DNA of 64,000 nt from positions 54,530 to 118,529 of the forward strand of contig NZ_JABFMP010000020.1 in NCBI RefSeq assembly GCF_013359595.1, in the 5' to 3' direction. Position 1 is the stretch's first letter. Each line of letters starts with the position of its first letter. This document shows, one piece after another, positions 8,680 to 17,192 of this stretch. The position numbers were made by a program, and so were the translations under genes. The DNA comes from Pseudomonas sp. C1C7. Its GTDB lineage: Bacteria; Pseudomonadota; Gammaproteobacteria; Pseudomonadales; Pseudomonadaceae. The notes under the pieces are model-generated. The model had not been told where the DNA came from and searched no databases. It saw only the letters and a program-made list of their open reading frames with translations.

Positions 8680-9540
8680 ATGCGCCCCATTACCCGTCTT
8701 GCTCTTGCAATGGCTCTCTGCACTTCGGCTTTCAACGCCCAGGCCAGCAATGTACTGATCGTGCTGTCAGATTCAGACCACCTCGACCTCAAGGACAATA
8801 AAGTCTTTGCGACAGGCTTCTACCTGAACGAGTTGATGCAGCCGGTGAAACTGCTGCTCGATGCGGGGCATTCGGTGACCTTTGCCACGCCGACGGGCAA
8901 GGCACCCACGCTGGACACCTCGTCCAACGACAAGATGTATTTCAACAATGACGCAAGCGCACTGCAGGAGCACAAGGCGCTGTTGGAAAAGCTCAAGATC
9001 ACCTCCGTGGGTGAGTCGCCGGTCATCAGCCTGTCGCGCGTCGAACAGATTGGTTACGAGCACTTCGATGCGATTTATGTACCCGGTGGCCACGCACCGA
9101 TGCAGGACCTTCTCCATAGCGCGCAACTAGGGAAACTGCTGACCAACTTCCATGACCAAGGCAAGACAACCGCTCTGGTTTGCCATGGACCGATTGCCTT
9201 GCTCTCGACGCTGCCCGACCCGACCACCTTCACTCAGAAACTTGAAGCCGGCACCAAAACCACGAAGTCAGACTGGACCTACGCCGGCTACAAATTCACA
9301 GTCATCAGTAATCAGGAAGAGGAACTGGCCAAAGGGCTTTTGAAGGGGGGCGCCATGAAGTTCTATCCGCAGACAGCATTAGAACTGGCTGGAGGGGTAT
9401 TCAGCAGCAACACTTCGCCGTGGGCCTCGCACGTGGTCGTCGATCGAGAACTGGTGACAGGTCAAAACCCTGGTTCTGCGCTAGATGTTGGCAAGGTCAT
9501 ACTTGAGCGACTCAGAGTCCCGAGCCAGCCGAAATCCTGA
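8680..9540 (+). CDS. Exported DJ-1/PfpI-family (class I glutamine amidotransferase-like) protein
   Basis: A 286-aa protein with a Sec signal peptide (cleavage after AQA, about residue 22), so mature in the periplasm. The nucleophile elbow ALVCHGPIALL places Cys168 with His169 behind it, and Glu51 in YLNELMQPV is the likely acid of the Hsp31-like triad. Family members are chaperones, glyoxalase III-type or amidase enzymes; which applies is unknown. Export is unusual for the DJ-1 family. The preceding divergent LysR probably regulates it. Confidence 0.8.
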   Translation: MRPITRLALAMALCTSAFNAQASNVLIVLSDSDHLDLKDNKVFATGFYLNELMQPVKLLLDAGHSVTFATPTGKAPTLDTSSNDKMYFNNDASALQEHKALLEKLKITSVGESPVISLSRVEQIGYEHFDAIYVPGGHAPMQDLLHSAQLGKLLTNFHDQGKTTALVCHGPIALLSTLPDPTTFTQKLEAGTKTTKSDWTYAGYKFTVISNQEEELAKGLLKGGAMKFYPQTALELAGGVFSSNTSPWASHVVVDRELVTGQNPGSALDVGKVILERLRVPSQPKS

Positions 9541-9701
9541 TGGGTTCAGATGTTTGCCTTGCATCACTAACAAGCCGCTGCAAGTTCGGGCTTGCAGCGA
9601 TTGTTGATTTGACTTCACAACACCTTTGCGCCAATTGACATTTAGCCGAGCAGCGCTGGCAGGGATACTCCTGATTGACGAATTTCCATGAGGATTCACC
9701 C
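9541..9701. other. Intergenic stretch without a gene
   Basis: About 160 bp between two rightward genes. I see no coding frame. The last bases before 9702 supply the ribosome site AGGA for the next gene; a promoter is likely here but no clear -35/-10 pair can be defended by eye. Confidence 0.4.
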
Positions 9702-10697
9702 ATGCAGACAGATTATGCCGCCTGGTCCTGGACATCGGATCAAGGCATCGATGGCTTGAAATTGATTCGTAAACCGCTGCTCCAGCCAGGTCCTGGCGAA
9801 GTGCTCGTGACCAATCGCGCCGTGGCGTTGAATCCAGTGGACTGGAAGATCATCGAGTGGGGTCATGCCGCATGGAAGACCGGCCATGTGCCGGGCGTGG
9901 ATGGCGTGGGCGAGGTCGTGGCGGCAGGCACGGGGGTCACCTTGAAAGTCGGGACTGTGGTTGCGTATCACCAGTCGCTGACGCGCGATGGCAGTTTTGC
10001 CGAATTCTGCATGCTCGATGCCAGTACCGTTTTGAACGTGCCCCAGGCGCTCGATGAAAGCGTTGCCGCCGCCCTGCCCTGCCCTGGTCTGACGGCTTGG
10101 CAGGCGCTGGAAAAAGTACCCATGGCGCCGGGGGATGTAATGGTGGTCGGTGCCGGCGGCGCGGTCGGTCTGTTGCTGGTGCAACTGGCTGTTCAACGCG
10201 GCTGTCGCGTGTGGGCAACGGCGGCGACCAGACACCATTCGCAGCTCAAAGCGCTTGGTGCGGCCGGTGTGTTCGACTACCGTGATGATCAGTGGCAACA
10301 ATCGCTGCAGGCCGCCTTGGGCGAGCGTCGATTGCATGCGCTGTTCGACACCGTCAGCGGCCCCCATGCCGCGAGCCTGGCACCGCTGCTGGGCTACAAC
10401 GGCCATCTTGTTTGCATCCAGGACCGTCAGGAAAGCGCGCCATTACCGGCCTTCAGCACTGCGATTTCCCTGCACGAAGTGGCCCTCAACAGCTTCCATG
10501 CCCATGCGAGTTCGAGCGACCGCCAGCAGTTGCGACAAGCAGGCGAACGCCTTCTGGAGCAGGCGCTGGACGGTCGCCTGTCGATGCCGCATCGTCAGGC
10601 TTTCGATTTTTACAACCTTCCCCAGGCCCTGCATGCGCTCAAACAGGGTGGCGAAGGTGGAAAATGGATTGCCACGCTCGGCAACTCCAAACCTTGA
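9702..10697 (+). CDS. MDR-family NAD(P)H quinone/enone oxidoreductase-like protein
   Basis: A 331-aa zinc-less medium-chain dehydrogenase/reductase. It has a GroES-like N-terminal domain (PGPGEVLVTNRAVALNPVDWKIIEWGH) and a Rossmann domain with GAGGAVGLLLVQLAVQRG. The cysteine zinc ligands of alcohol dehydrogenases are absent, as in quinone oxidoreductases. I chose the ATG at 9702 over the open frame from 9675 because AGGATTCACC lies directly upstream. It may reduce quinones or alpha,beta-unsaturated carbonyls, like the nearby ene-reductase. It ends at a long hairpin shared with the convergent GntR gene. Confidence 0.85.
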   Translation: MQTDYAAWSWTSDQGIDGLKLIRKPLLQPGPGEVLVTNRAVALNPVDWKIIEWGHAAWKTGHVPGVDGVGEVVAAGTGVTLKVGTVVAYHQSLTRDGSFAEFCMLDASTVLNVPQALDESVAAALPCPGLTAWQALEKVPMAPGDVMVVGAGGAVGLLLVQLAVQRGCRVWATAATRHHSQLKALGAAGVFDYRDDQWQQSLQAALGERRLHALFDTVSGPHAASLAPLLGYNGHLVCIQDRQESAPLPAFSTAISLHEVALNSFHAHASSSDRQQLRQAGERLLEQALDGRLSMPHRQAFDFYNLPQALHALKQGGEGGKWIATLGNSKP

Positions 10698-10702
10698 AAT
10701 GA

Positions 10703-10738
10703 CATCGCCCGAGACTCCTGGCAGGAGATCGGGCGATG
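10703..10738. terminator. Bidirectional hairpin between convergent genes
   Basis: Perfect outer arms CATCGCCCGA (10703-10712) and TCGGGCGATG (10729-10738), with inner pairing CTCCTG/CAGGAG. There is no strong T-run on either side, so termination strength is uncertain. It lies between the stops of the oxidoreductase and the GntR regulator. Confidence 0.55.
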
Positions 10739-10770
10739 GGTTCAGGGGGACTCGATGGCGGCGTTGTGGT

Positions 10771-11451
10771 TCAGGCCTCCACCAGGTTCTCCTTTTTTTC
10801 CAGCCAGTCGATCATCAACTCGCCCCAGGCGATGTCCGCTTGCAGCGCCCCTTTAGCCTTGGCCGAATCGCGGGTGCGCAAACCTTCCAGTACTTCGAAA
10901 TGCTTGTGCTTGGCGCTCGCCAGTTCCCGCTTGGGCACCTCGGCGTGGAAGCGGCTCAGCAGCGGCCCCATGATGACCCACATGTTCTCAAGAGTCTTGG
11001 ACACCACCGGCATGCGCGCGGCAGAGATCAAACCGAAGTGGAACTCACGATTCAGTAAGGCGGCTTGCCTGTAATCGACGGGTACCGCTTTCTGGAACGC
11101 ATCCTGAATGGCTTCGAGCTTTTCAAGTTCCGGTTGGGTGATGCGCAGTGCCGCGACACCAGCGGCCTCGCCTTCCAGCAGATGACGAATCAACTGGATC
11201 TCTCGCAATTGGCTGACGGTCAACTCTGGAACATAAATCGAGGTCGCGGCCTTCATGTCCAGCGCATGGTCGCTGACCAGACGGAAGATCGCCTCGCGCA
11301 CCGGTGTGATCGATACACCAAACTCTTCGGCCAGTGTACTGATGCGCAACCGATCGCCTGGCTGGTACTGCCCATCCATCAACGCGGTGCGGATAATGGA
11401 ATACACCCGTTCGCTCAAGTTGCCTTTATCAATGGGCTTATGCACGGTCAC
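10771..11451 (-). CDS. GntR-family (FCD/FadR-type) transcriptional regulator of the catabolic locus
   Basis: GntR winged helix (SERVYSIIRTALMDGQYQPGDRLRISTLAEEFGVSITPVREAIFRLV) followed by an all-helical FCD effector domain with metal-ligand-like His residues (NREFHFGL, KHKHFEVLEGL). The frame is open to 11547, but that start lies inside the operator at 11529-11544, so I prefer the GTG at 11451 (226 aa), which has GGAG 11 nt upstream. It is the last gene of the aldehyde dehydrogenase/ABC operon and also has its own operator. I infer it represses the 11-29 kb locus through five copies of ATGATATATCATGCAT and is released by the substrate or an intermediate. Confidence 0.88.
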   Translation of the reverse strand: MTVHKPIDKGNLSERVYSIIRTALMDGQYQPGDRLRISTLAEEFGVSITPVREAIFRLVSDHALDMKAATSIYVPELTVSQLREIQLIRHLLEGEAAGVAALRITQPELEKLEAIQDAFQKAVPVDYRQAALLNREFHFGLISAARMPVVSKTLENMWVIMGPLLSRFHAEVPKRELASAKHKHFEVLEGLRTRDSAKAKGALQADIAWGELMIDWLEKKENLVEA

Positions 11452-11528
11452 TATGACTCGATCTCCATGGTCGATTACTGTTCGCCGCAGCGGCAGACTT
11501 GTGAATCTGCCGACGTGAATTGACGATA

Positions 11529-11544
11529 ACGCATCATACATCAT
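11529..11544 (-). promoter_or_regulatory. Operator copy 1 (upstream of the GntR gene)
   Basis: On the minus strand this reads ATGATGTATGATGCGT, matching 13 of 16 bases of the consensus ATGATATATCATGCAT built from the four other copies. Its place just upstream of the regulator's likely start fits autoregulation. It is the most diverged copy. Confidence 0.6.
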
Positions 11545-11578
11545 CAACTAGCGCCTGCCACTCCGTCCGACGGTTTCG

Positions 11579-12634
11579 TCAAATACGCGCGTCTCGTCGA
11601 CCGACACCCTGCAACAACACCGCGATGACAATGATTGCACCTTTGATGATTTGCTGCGGATAGGCCGGCACGCTCAGCAAATTCATTATGTTGCCGATCA
11701 GGCCCAGTACCAGCACGCCTACCACCGTATAGAAAATCGTGCCCTTGCCCCCCGACAGCAATGCGCCGCCAATGACGCATGCCGCGATGGCATCCAACTC
11801 AAGCGCCATGCCGGCGCTGGGTGTGGCGACGCCTGAACGCGAAGCGATCACTACGCCGGCCAACGCCGCTAGGCCGCCGCAGATGCCATAGGCGGCGAGC
11901 TTGTACCGCTCGACCGGAATGCCCGCCAGGCGCACCGCCGTTTCGTTGCTGCCACTGGCAATGATCAGGCGGCCATAGGCGTTGTATCTCAGGATCAATG
12001 CGAACACCACAGTGACCAGCGCTGCCAGCCACACGGGCCATGGCACCCCCAGTACACCATCGGCCAGCCGGCCGAAATCACGCAGCAACTGCGCACTGAC
12101 CAGTCGATCATCCAGCCGTTGAGGCTGGCCGTTCGACAGGATGAAGGCCAGGCCCCGGGCTACCGTCATCATCGCCAGCGTCGCAATGAAGGGAGCCATG
12201 CGGAAATAGGCGATGAAGGTGCCGGTCACCAAGCCCATCAGCACACCACTGGCCACGGCAATGGCAACTGCCAGCAACAGCGCGACACTGCCTTCAACGG
12301 GCAGGGCATTAAGGGTCATCGCCACCACAATGCCGCCAACCGCCGCGACCGAGGCTACGGATAAATCGATACCCGCCGTCAGGATCACAATCAGCATGCC
12401 GATGCTGACCAACAGCAAAGGCGTCAACTGGCGCAACAGGTTGCCTAAATTCAGGAAGGTGAAGAAGTCCGCCGACAGCACGCTGGCGACAATTACCAGG
12501 ACTACCAACATCACCAGGGCGTTGTGCTCCAGAAACAGTCGTTGCAACGAACGCAGGCTTAATTTGTCGTCGTGTACGCGACGGCTTTCCTGCACCAGTT
12601 CAGCCGTGGCCAACTTGGAATTTGGGTTACTCAT
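11579..12634 (-). CDS. Ribose-type ABC transporter permease
   Basis: A 351-aa inner-membrane permease of the RbsC/AraH family (BPD_transp_2), with about ten helices. Characteristic segments are TAGIDLSVASVAAVGGIVVAM, NAYGRLIIASGSNETAVRLAGIPVERYKL and GGLAALAGVVIASRSGVATPSAGMALELDAIAACVIGG. It forms the channel for a hexose, pentose or polyol together with the ATPase and binding protein encoded just upstream. The start overlaps the ATPase stop (12627-12634), so the two are coupled. Confidence 0.93.
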   Translation of the reverse strand: MSNPNSKLATAELVQESRRVHDDKLSLRSLQRLFLEHNALVMLVVLVIVASVLSADFFTFLNLGNLLRQLTPLLLVSIGMLIVILTAGIDLSVASVAAVGGIVVAMTLNALPVEGSVALLLAVAIAVASGVLMGLVTGTFIAYFRMAPFIATLAMMTVARGLAFILSNGQPQRLDDRLVSAQLLRDFGRLADGVLGVPWPVWLAALVTVVFALILRYNAYGRLIIASGSNETAVRLAGIPVERYKLAAYGICGGLAALAGVVIASRSGVATPSAGMALELDAIAACVIGGALLSGGKGTIFYTVVGVLVLGLIGNIMNLLSVPAYPQQIIKGAIIVIAVLLQGVGRRDARI

Positions 12635-14138
12635 GGTGTTCGACTCCCATTGCCAGGCAAATCATTGCTTGTTCCTTGATGCGCTCTCCCGCCAGTTCGC
12701 CAGCGATCGCGCCCTCGCGCATCACCAGCACGCGATCGCACATGCCGATGATTTCGATCATTTCCGAAGAGACCATGATGATTGCGACACCTTGTTCGGC
12801 GAGATCATTGATGACCCGGTAGATTTCCGTTTTTGCGCCCACATCCACGCCGCGGGTGGGCTCATCCAGAATCAGCACGCGGCAGCCGGCATCGACCCAC
12901 TTCATCAGCGCGACCTTCTGTTGATTGCCGCCCGATAGATCACCAACCAATTGCTCGATCGAGTGGGTCTTGACCGCCAGCTGTTTGCGCAAGGCTTCAA
13001 TACCCTGAGCCTCCCGGCCATTGGCAATCCAGCCCATGCGGCCGGTGTAGGGACTGTTCGGTCGCAAGGCGCCGTTGACCCGTATCGACATCTCCAGTAG
13101 AACGCCTTGTTGCTTGCGATCTTCCGGCAATAAACCGATGCCATTGGCGATGGCGTCACGTGGCGTGCGGTTGTGGATCTGCCGACCATCGAGGTACAGG
13201 GCGCCGGAGGTTGTCCGGTCAGCACCGAAGATCGCGCGCATGGCTTCCGTGCGCCCGGCGCCCACCAGACCACAAAAGCCCAGGACTTCACCGGCGCGTA
13301 CTTCAAAACTCACGTCACGCACCAGGCGCCCTGCACACAGGTGTTCGACTTTGAGCAACACGTTGCCGATCCGCGCCTGGCGTGCCGGGAACAGATCGCT
13401 GAGCTCGCGTCCGATCATCATCTCGATCAGGCCGCGCTCAGTGATGTCCGCCAAATCCAGAGTCCCCACGGTCTTGCCGTCCTTGAGCACCGTGGCGCGA
13501 TCGCAGATGCGGAAGATTTCATCCATGCGGTGGGAGACGTAGACGATACACACGCCTTTGCGGCGCAGTTCATCCAGGATCCGGAACAGTTTTTCCACCT
13601 CGTGGGAAGTCAGCACCGCTGTCGGTTCGTCAAATATCAGCACCCTCGCGTTGCGTGACAGCGCCTTGCAGATTTCCACCGCTTGCTGGTAAGCCACCGG
13701 CAAACTGCCGACCGGTTGGCGCACGTCGATATCGTGAAACCCCAGTTCATCGAGAATCGCCCGGGCCTTGCGGCGCATGTCTGTCCATTGGACAAAGCCT
13801 TTGCTCTTGCCCAGATCGTCGATACAGATGTTCTCGGCCACCGACAGGTGCGCGGCCAGTGCGAACTCCTGGTAGATGATTGAAATACCGAGCTTGAGGG
13901 CATCGCCCGGTTTGCGAATGTCCACGGTCTGGCCATTGAGACTGACCCCACCGGCATCGCGCACATAAGCCCCCGACAGGATCTTCATCAGGGTTGATTT
14001 ACCAGCGCCGTTCTCACCCATCAGTGCGTGGATTTCCCCCGCACGGGCAGAAAACCTGGCGCTGTCCAGGGCACTGATGCCACCGAATTTCTTGGAGATG
14101 TCGAGCATCTCCACCGCTGGTTCTTGCATCGCATTCAT
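12627..14138 (-). CDS. Ribose-type ABC transporter ATP-binding protein (two NBDs)
   Basis: A 503-aa RbsA-like ATPase with two fused nucleotide-binding domains. The first has Walker A GENGAGKST and Walker B VLIFDEPTA. The second half has GLVGAGRTE in place of a canonical Walker A, LSGGNQQKV as signature and VLILDEPTRGVD as Walker B; this asymmetry is normal in the carbohydrate family CUT2. I use the ATG at 14138 (MNAMQEPAVEML), preceded by GGTGA, and not the upstream open start at 14210. It powers uptake with the permease and the binding protein. Confidence 0.93.
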   Translation of the reverse strand: MNAMQEPAVEMLDISKKFGGISALDSARFSARAGEIHALMGENGAGKSTLMKILSGAYVRDAGGVSLNGQTVDIRKPGDALKLGISIIYQEFALAAHLSVAENICIDDLGKSKGFVQWTDMRRKARAILDELGFHDIDVRQPVGSLPVAYQQAVEICKALSRNARVLIFDEPTAVLTSHEVEKLFRILDELRRKGVCIVYVSHRMDEIFRICDRATVLKDGKTVGTLDLADITERGLIEMMIGRELSDLFPARQARIGNVLLKVEHLCAGRLVRDVSFEVRAGEVLGFCGLVGAGRTEAMRAIFGADRTTSGALYLDGRQIHNRTPRDAIANGIGLLPEDRKQQGVLLEMSIRVNGALRPNSPYTGRMGWIANGREAQGIEALRKQLAVKTHSIEQLVGDLSGGNQQKVALMKWVDAGCRVLILDEPTRGVDVGAKTEIYRVINDLAEQGVAIIMVSSEMIEIIGMCDRVLVMREGAIAGELAGERIKEQAMICLAMGVEHHE

Positions 14139-14220
14139 TGTGTTCACCGTTTTGAAACTGCTGCCGATCGAACGACAGCCGCCAGCAATGACGACCGCCG
14201 TCCGGCTCATCTTCGATCCA

Positions 14221-15462
14221 TCACTTCATCGCGGTTTTGATCTGCTCGATGGAACGGAATGGCGGTACGGTTTCGGTGGACGGTGGCAGGCTGTCGGCGG
14301 CGATATAGGTATCGACGTTATCCGGCGTGATCAGCGTGACCGGGAAGTACGACGCCAGCGGCAAGTTGTTCGCGTCCAGTCCCTTGTTGAGGATCTGGTG
14401 GATCAGCTCGATGGCGGCAACCCCGGTTTCCGATCCGCTGTTGGTAGCGCTGACCAGCAATTTGCCTTGCTTGATCAAGTCCAGCGCGACGCGGAAACTG
14501 CCGGCCCCGGAGGCGACCATCACGCTGTTTTTCTTGCCAGCGTTTTCCAGGGCATTGATTGCTCCGATGGCGATGAAATCGTTCTCGGCCAGCACCAGGT
14601 TTAGTGTGTCGCTCTGCGACGCGAGGATGTCCTCGGTAGCGGTCAGTCCGCCTTCTTCAGTCCAGTCACCGCGACCCCACGCCAACACATTGAAGCCGCC
14701 TTCCGGCCAGCTGAAGTTGCCCTTGGCCTTGACCTGCTGGAACAGCTTGAAGCCCTTGAGCATGGCGTCTTCTTTGGACAGACCGAGCCGGCGCTCTTGC
14801 GAACGGGCATAGACGATCCCGGAAATCATGCCATTGAGGCGACTTTCGGACGTGGAATTACCCATCACGCCAATGACCATGGCGGCATTGATCACGGTCG
14901 CCGGATCGGTTTTCGATGCCACGTAACGGCCGGCCTCGAAGCCACTGCCGTAAGGGTTACCGGTACTGGTGGTGATCACTGGCGCCCGGGCATCCGGCGC
15001 GGTGCCCACAGTGATCACCGGGATGCCGGCATTCACCGCACGCTCGACATCGGACACCGAACCCTGGATATCGGTGGGGTCGATGACAATCAGATCGACG
15101 CCCAGCGTGATGAAGTTATCGACCTGTGCGCTCTGCTTAGCGACATCGCTGTCCGCCACTTGCAGCTCGATGTCGTAGTTGTATTTTTTAGCCACTGTCC
15201 TGGCGTCATCGATCATCGAGACGAACCAGGGATTGCCCAGGGTGATTTCGGACCAGCCGATGCGCAGGCGCTCACCCTTCTTCTTAAGCGGCAAGGCCTT
15301 ATTGATCGACGTGCGATCGGGCATGTCGGGATCGATGACACCCGACAATGCAGTGTTGGGCATCAAGCTATAGATTTCATGTTTGCCGGCCGCACAGGCA
15401 TGGGTGCCGATGAGGCTCGCCAGGGCAAACGCGGTGATCGAACGAACAGCTGACAGCTTCAT
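14221..15462 (-). CDS. Periplasmic sugar/polyol-binding protein of the ABC importer
   Basis: A 413-aa Peripla_BP_4 protein with a signal peptide (MKLSAVRSITAFALASLIGTHACA, cleaved near residue 24). The fold starts at RLRIGWSEITLGNPWFVSMIDDARTVAKKYNYD and has the type I binding-protein hinge segments DLIVIDPTD, VLAENDFIAIGAINAL and VASGAGSFRVALDLIKQGK. It is longer than RbsB because of an extra N-terminal 45-residue stretch after the signal. The ATG at 15462 has GGAGA upstream; the longer open frame lacks a signal. It sets the specificity of the importer; the ligand cannot be named from sequence. Confidence 0.92.
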   Translation of the reverse strand: MKLSAVRSITAFALASLIGTHACAAGKHEIYSLMPNTALSGVIDPDMPDRTSINKALPLKKKGERLRIGWSEITLGNPWFVSMIDDARTVAKKYNYDIELQVADSDVAKQSAQVDNFITLGVDLIVIDPTDIQGSVSDVERAVNAGIPVITVGTAPDARAPVITTSTGNPYGSGFEAGRYVASKTDPATVINAAMVIGVMGNSTSESRLNGMISGIVYARSQERRLGLSKEDAMLKGFKLFQQVKAKGNFSWPEGGFNVLAWGRGDWTEEGGLTATEDILASQSDTLNLVLAENDFIAIGAINALENAGKKNSVMVASGAGSFRVALDLIKQGKLLVSATNSGSETGVAAIELIHQILNKGLDANNLPLASYFPVTLITPDNVDTYIAADSLPPSTETVPPFRSIEQIKTAMK

Positions 15463-15553
15463 AATTATTGTTCTCCAGTGCGCTGATTTGATCGTTGAAG
15501 CGGGTATCCGGTGCTGCGTGGCGCAACACCGGACTTGCAGTCGTAACTGCCGG

Positions 15554-17059
15554 TCAGGCCTGTAAATCGATCCAGGCGGATTTGAGCTCCGAGTACTTGT
15601 CAAACGCGTGCAGCGAGCGGTCGCGACCGTTGCCCGATTGCTTGTAACCACCAAATGGCATGGTGATATCGCCGCCGTCGAAGCAATTGACCCAGACGCT
15701 ACCGGCACGCAGCGAGCGGATAATCGCGTGGGCCTGCGACAGATCGCTGGTCCAGAGGCTGGCGGCCAGGCCGTAGGGCGAATCATTGGCAATGCGTACG
15801 GCGTCCAGATGGTCGCTGGCGGTGATCACCGAAAGTACCGGGCCGAAGATCTCCTCCCGGGCAATGGTCATGTCATTGGTGACGTTGTCGAAGATCGTCG
15901 GCGGGATGTAGAAACCGTCGGCCAGAGGACCGCTGGCGCGTTCGCCGCCGAGGATGATGCGCGCGCCCTCCTCGCTGCCCTGTTTGATGTAACCCAGCAC
16001 CCGATCCATCTGTGCACGGTCGACCATCGCGCCCAATTGCGTGGCCGGATCGAGCGGATCACCAACGGCGATGGTTCGGGCAACCTTGAGGACTTCAGCC
16101 ACAAACTCGTCGCGAATACCTGCCTCGACGATCAACCGCGAAGGCGCCACACAGACTTCGCCCTGATTGAAAAACATCGACCGGGCGGCTGTGTTCGCGG
16201 CCTTTCCCAGGTCATGGCAATCATTGAGGATGATGTTCGGTGTCTTGCCGCCACACTCCAGCCACACCCGTTTCATGTTCGACTGCCCCGAGTACTGCAG
16301 GAACAATTTGCCGACTTCACCGGAACCGGTGAACACCAGGGTGTCGACATCCATGTGCAGGCCAAGGGCGCGACCAGCCGTTGGACCAAAGCCTGGCAGC
16401 ACGTTGAAAACCCCCGCCGGAATACCCGCCTGTGCGGCCAGTTCGGCGATGCGCAGGGCTGTCAATGGTGATTGTTCGGCGGGTTTGAGAATGACCGAGT
16501 TACCCATCGCCAGGGCCGGGGCGACTTTCCACATCGCCATCAGCATCGGGAAATTCCACGGGGTTACAGCAGCCACCACGCCGATGGCTTCGCGGGTGAT
16601 CATGCCCAGCGCACCGGGCCCTGAAGGGGCGATTTCGCCATAGACCTTGTCGCAGCACTCGGCGTACCACTGCAGGCATTCGAGCACCGCGTGCACATCG
16701 AAACCGGCGCTTTCGGCCACCGGCTTGCCCATGTCCAATGTCTCGAGCAGCGCCAGTTCAGTCATGTTCTGCTCGAACAACGCTGCAAAACGCAGCATGA
16801 CTTTCTTGCGCTCCTTGGGCGCCAGGCGCGACCACACGCCGCTGTCGAATGCCTGGCGGGCAGCCTTGACGGCAACCTCGACGTCTTCGGCCTGGCAGGA
16901 CGCGACGTAATTGAGGACCTGGCCCTTGCGCGGGGAAACATTGGCGAAGGTTTCGCCGCTCAGTGCATCGACGAAGCGACCGTTGATGAAAGCCTGCCCC
17001 GGAAGTTTCAGGGCAGCGACGCGCTGCTGGACCGCAGCAAAATCAACGAGGGTATTCAT
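15554..17059 (-). CDS. NAD(P)-dependent aldehyde dehydrogenase
   Basis: A 501-aa aldehyde dehydrogenase of the PuuC/AldA type. NAD site: VTPWNFP and FTGSGEVGKLF. The general base Glu lies in LECGGKTPNIIL and the catalytic Cys in FNQGEVCVAPSRL. It oxidises an aldehyde to an acid and probably follows one of the alcohol dehydrogenases of the locus. The ATG at 17059 is 10 nt after GGAG; a GTG two codons upstream is less well spaced. First gene of the leftward operon ALDH, binding protein, ATPase, permease, GntR; an operator sits 48 bp upstream. Confidence 0.93.
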   Translation of the reverse strand: MNTLVDFAAVQQRVAALKLPGQAFINGRFVDALSGETFANVSPRKGQVLNYVASCQAEDVEVAVKAARQAFDSGVWSRLAPKERKKVMLRFAALFEQNMTELALLETLDMGKPVAESAGFDVHAVLECLQWYAECCDKVYGEIAPSGPGALGMITREAIGVVAAVTPWNFPMLMAMWKVAPALAMGNSVILKPAEQSPLTALRIAELAAQAGIPAGVFNVLPGFGPTAGRALGLHMDVDTLVFTGSGEVGKLFLQYSGQSNMKRVWLECGGKTPNIILNDCHDLGKAANTAARSMFFNQGEVCVAPSRLIVEAGIRDEFVAEVLKVARTIAVGDPLDPATQLGAMVDRAQMDRVLGYIKQGSEEGARIILGGERASGPLADGFYIPPTIFDNVTNDMTIAREEIFGPVLSVITASDHLDAVRIANDSPYGLAASLWTSDLSQAHAIIRSLRAGSVWVNCFDGGDITMPFGGYKQSGNGRDRSLHAFDKYSELKSAWIDLQA

Positions 17060-17106
17060 AAGCACGCATCTCCTTTTCGAATGGCTTTAGGCGTAGGCGC
17101 CCAACG

Positions 17107-17122
17107 ACGATATATCATGCAT
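17107..17122 (+). promoter_or_regulatory. Operator copy 2 (upstream of the aldehyde dehydrogenase/ABC operon)
   Basis: ACGATATATCATGCAT, 15 of 16 to the consensus, lying 48 bp upstream of the aldehyde dehydrogenase start. It contains the dyad GATATATC. The position suits repression of the leftward operon. Confidence 0.75.
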
Positions 17123-17192
17123 TACTTAAATCACAGGCGTGGAAAGGCCCTGATTACGGGGGGTTCTCTCACAACACTTGTTCTTCAATGAC

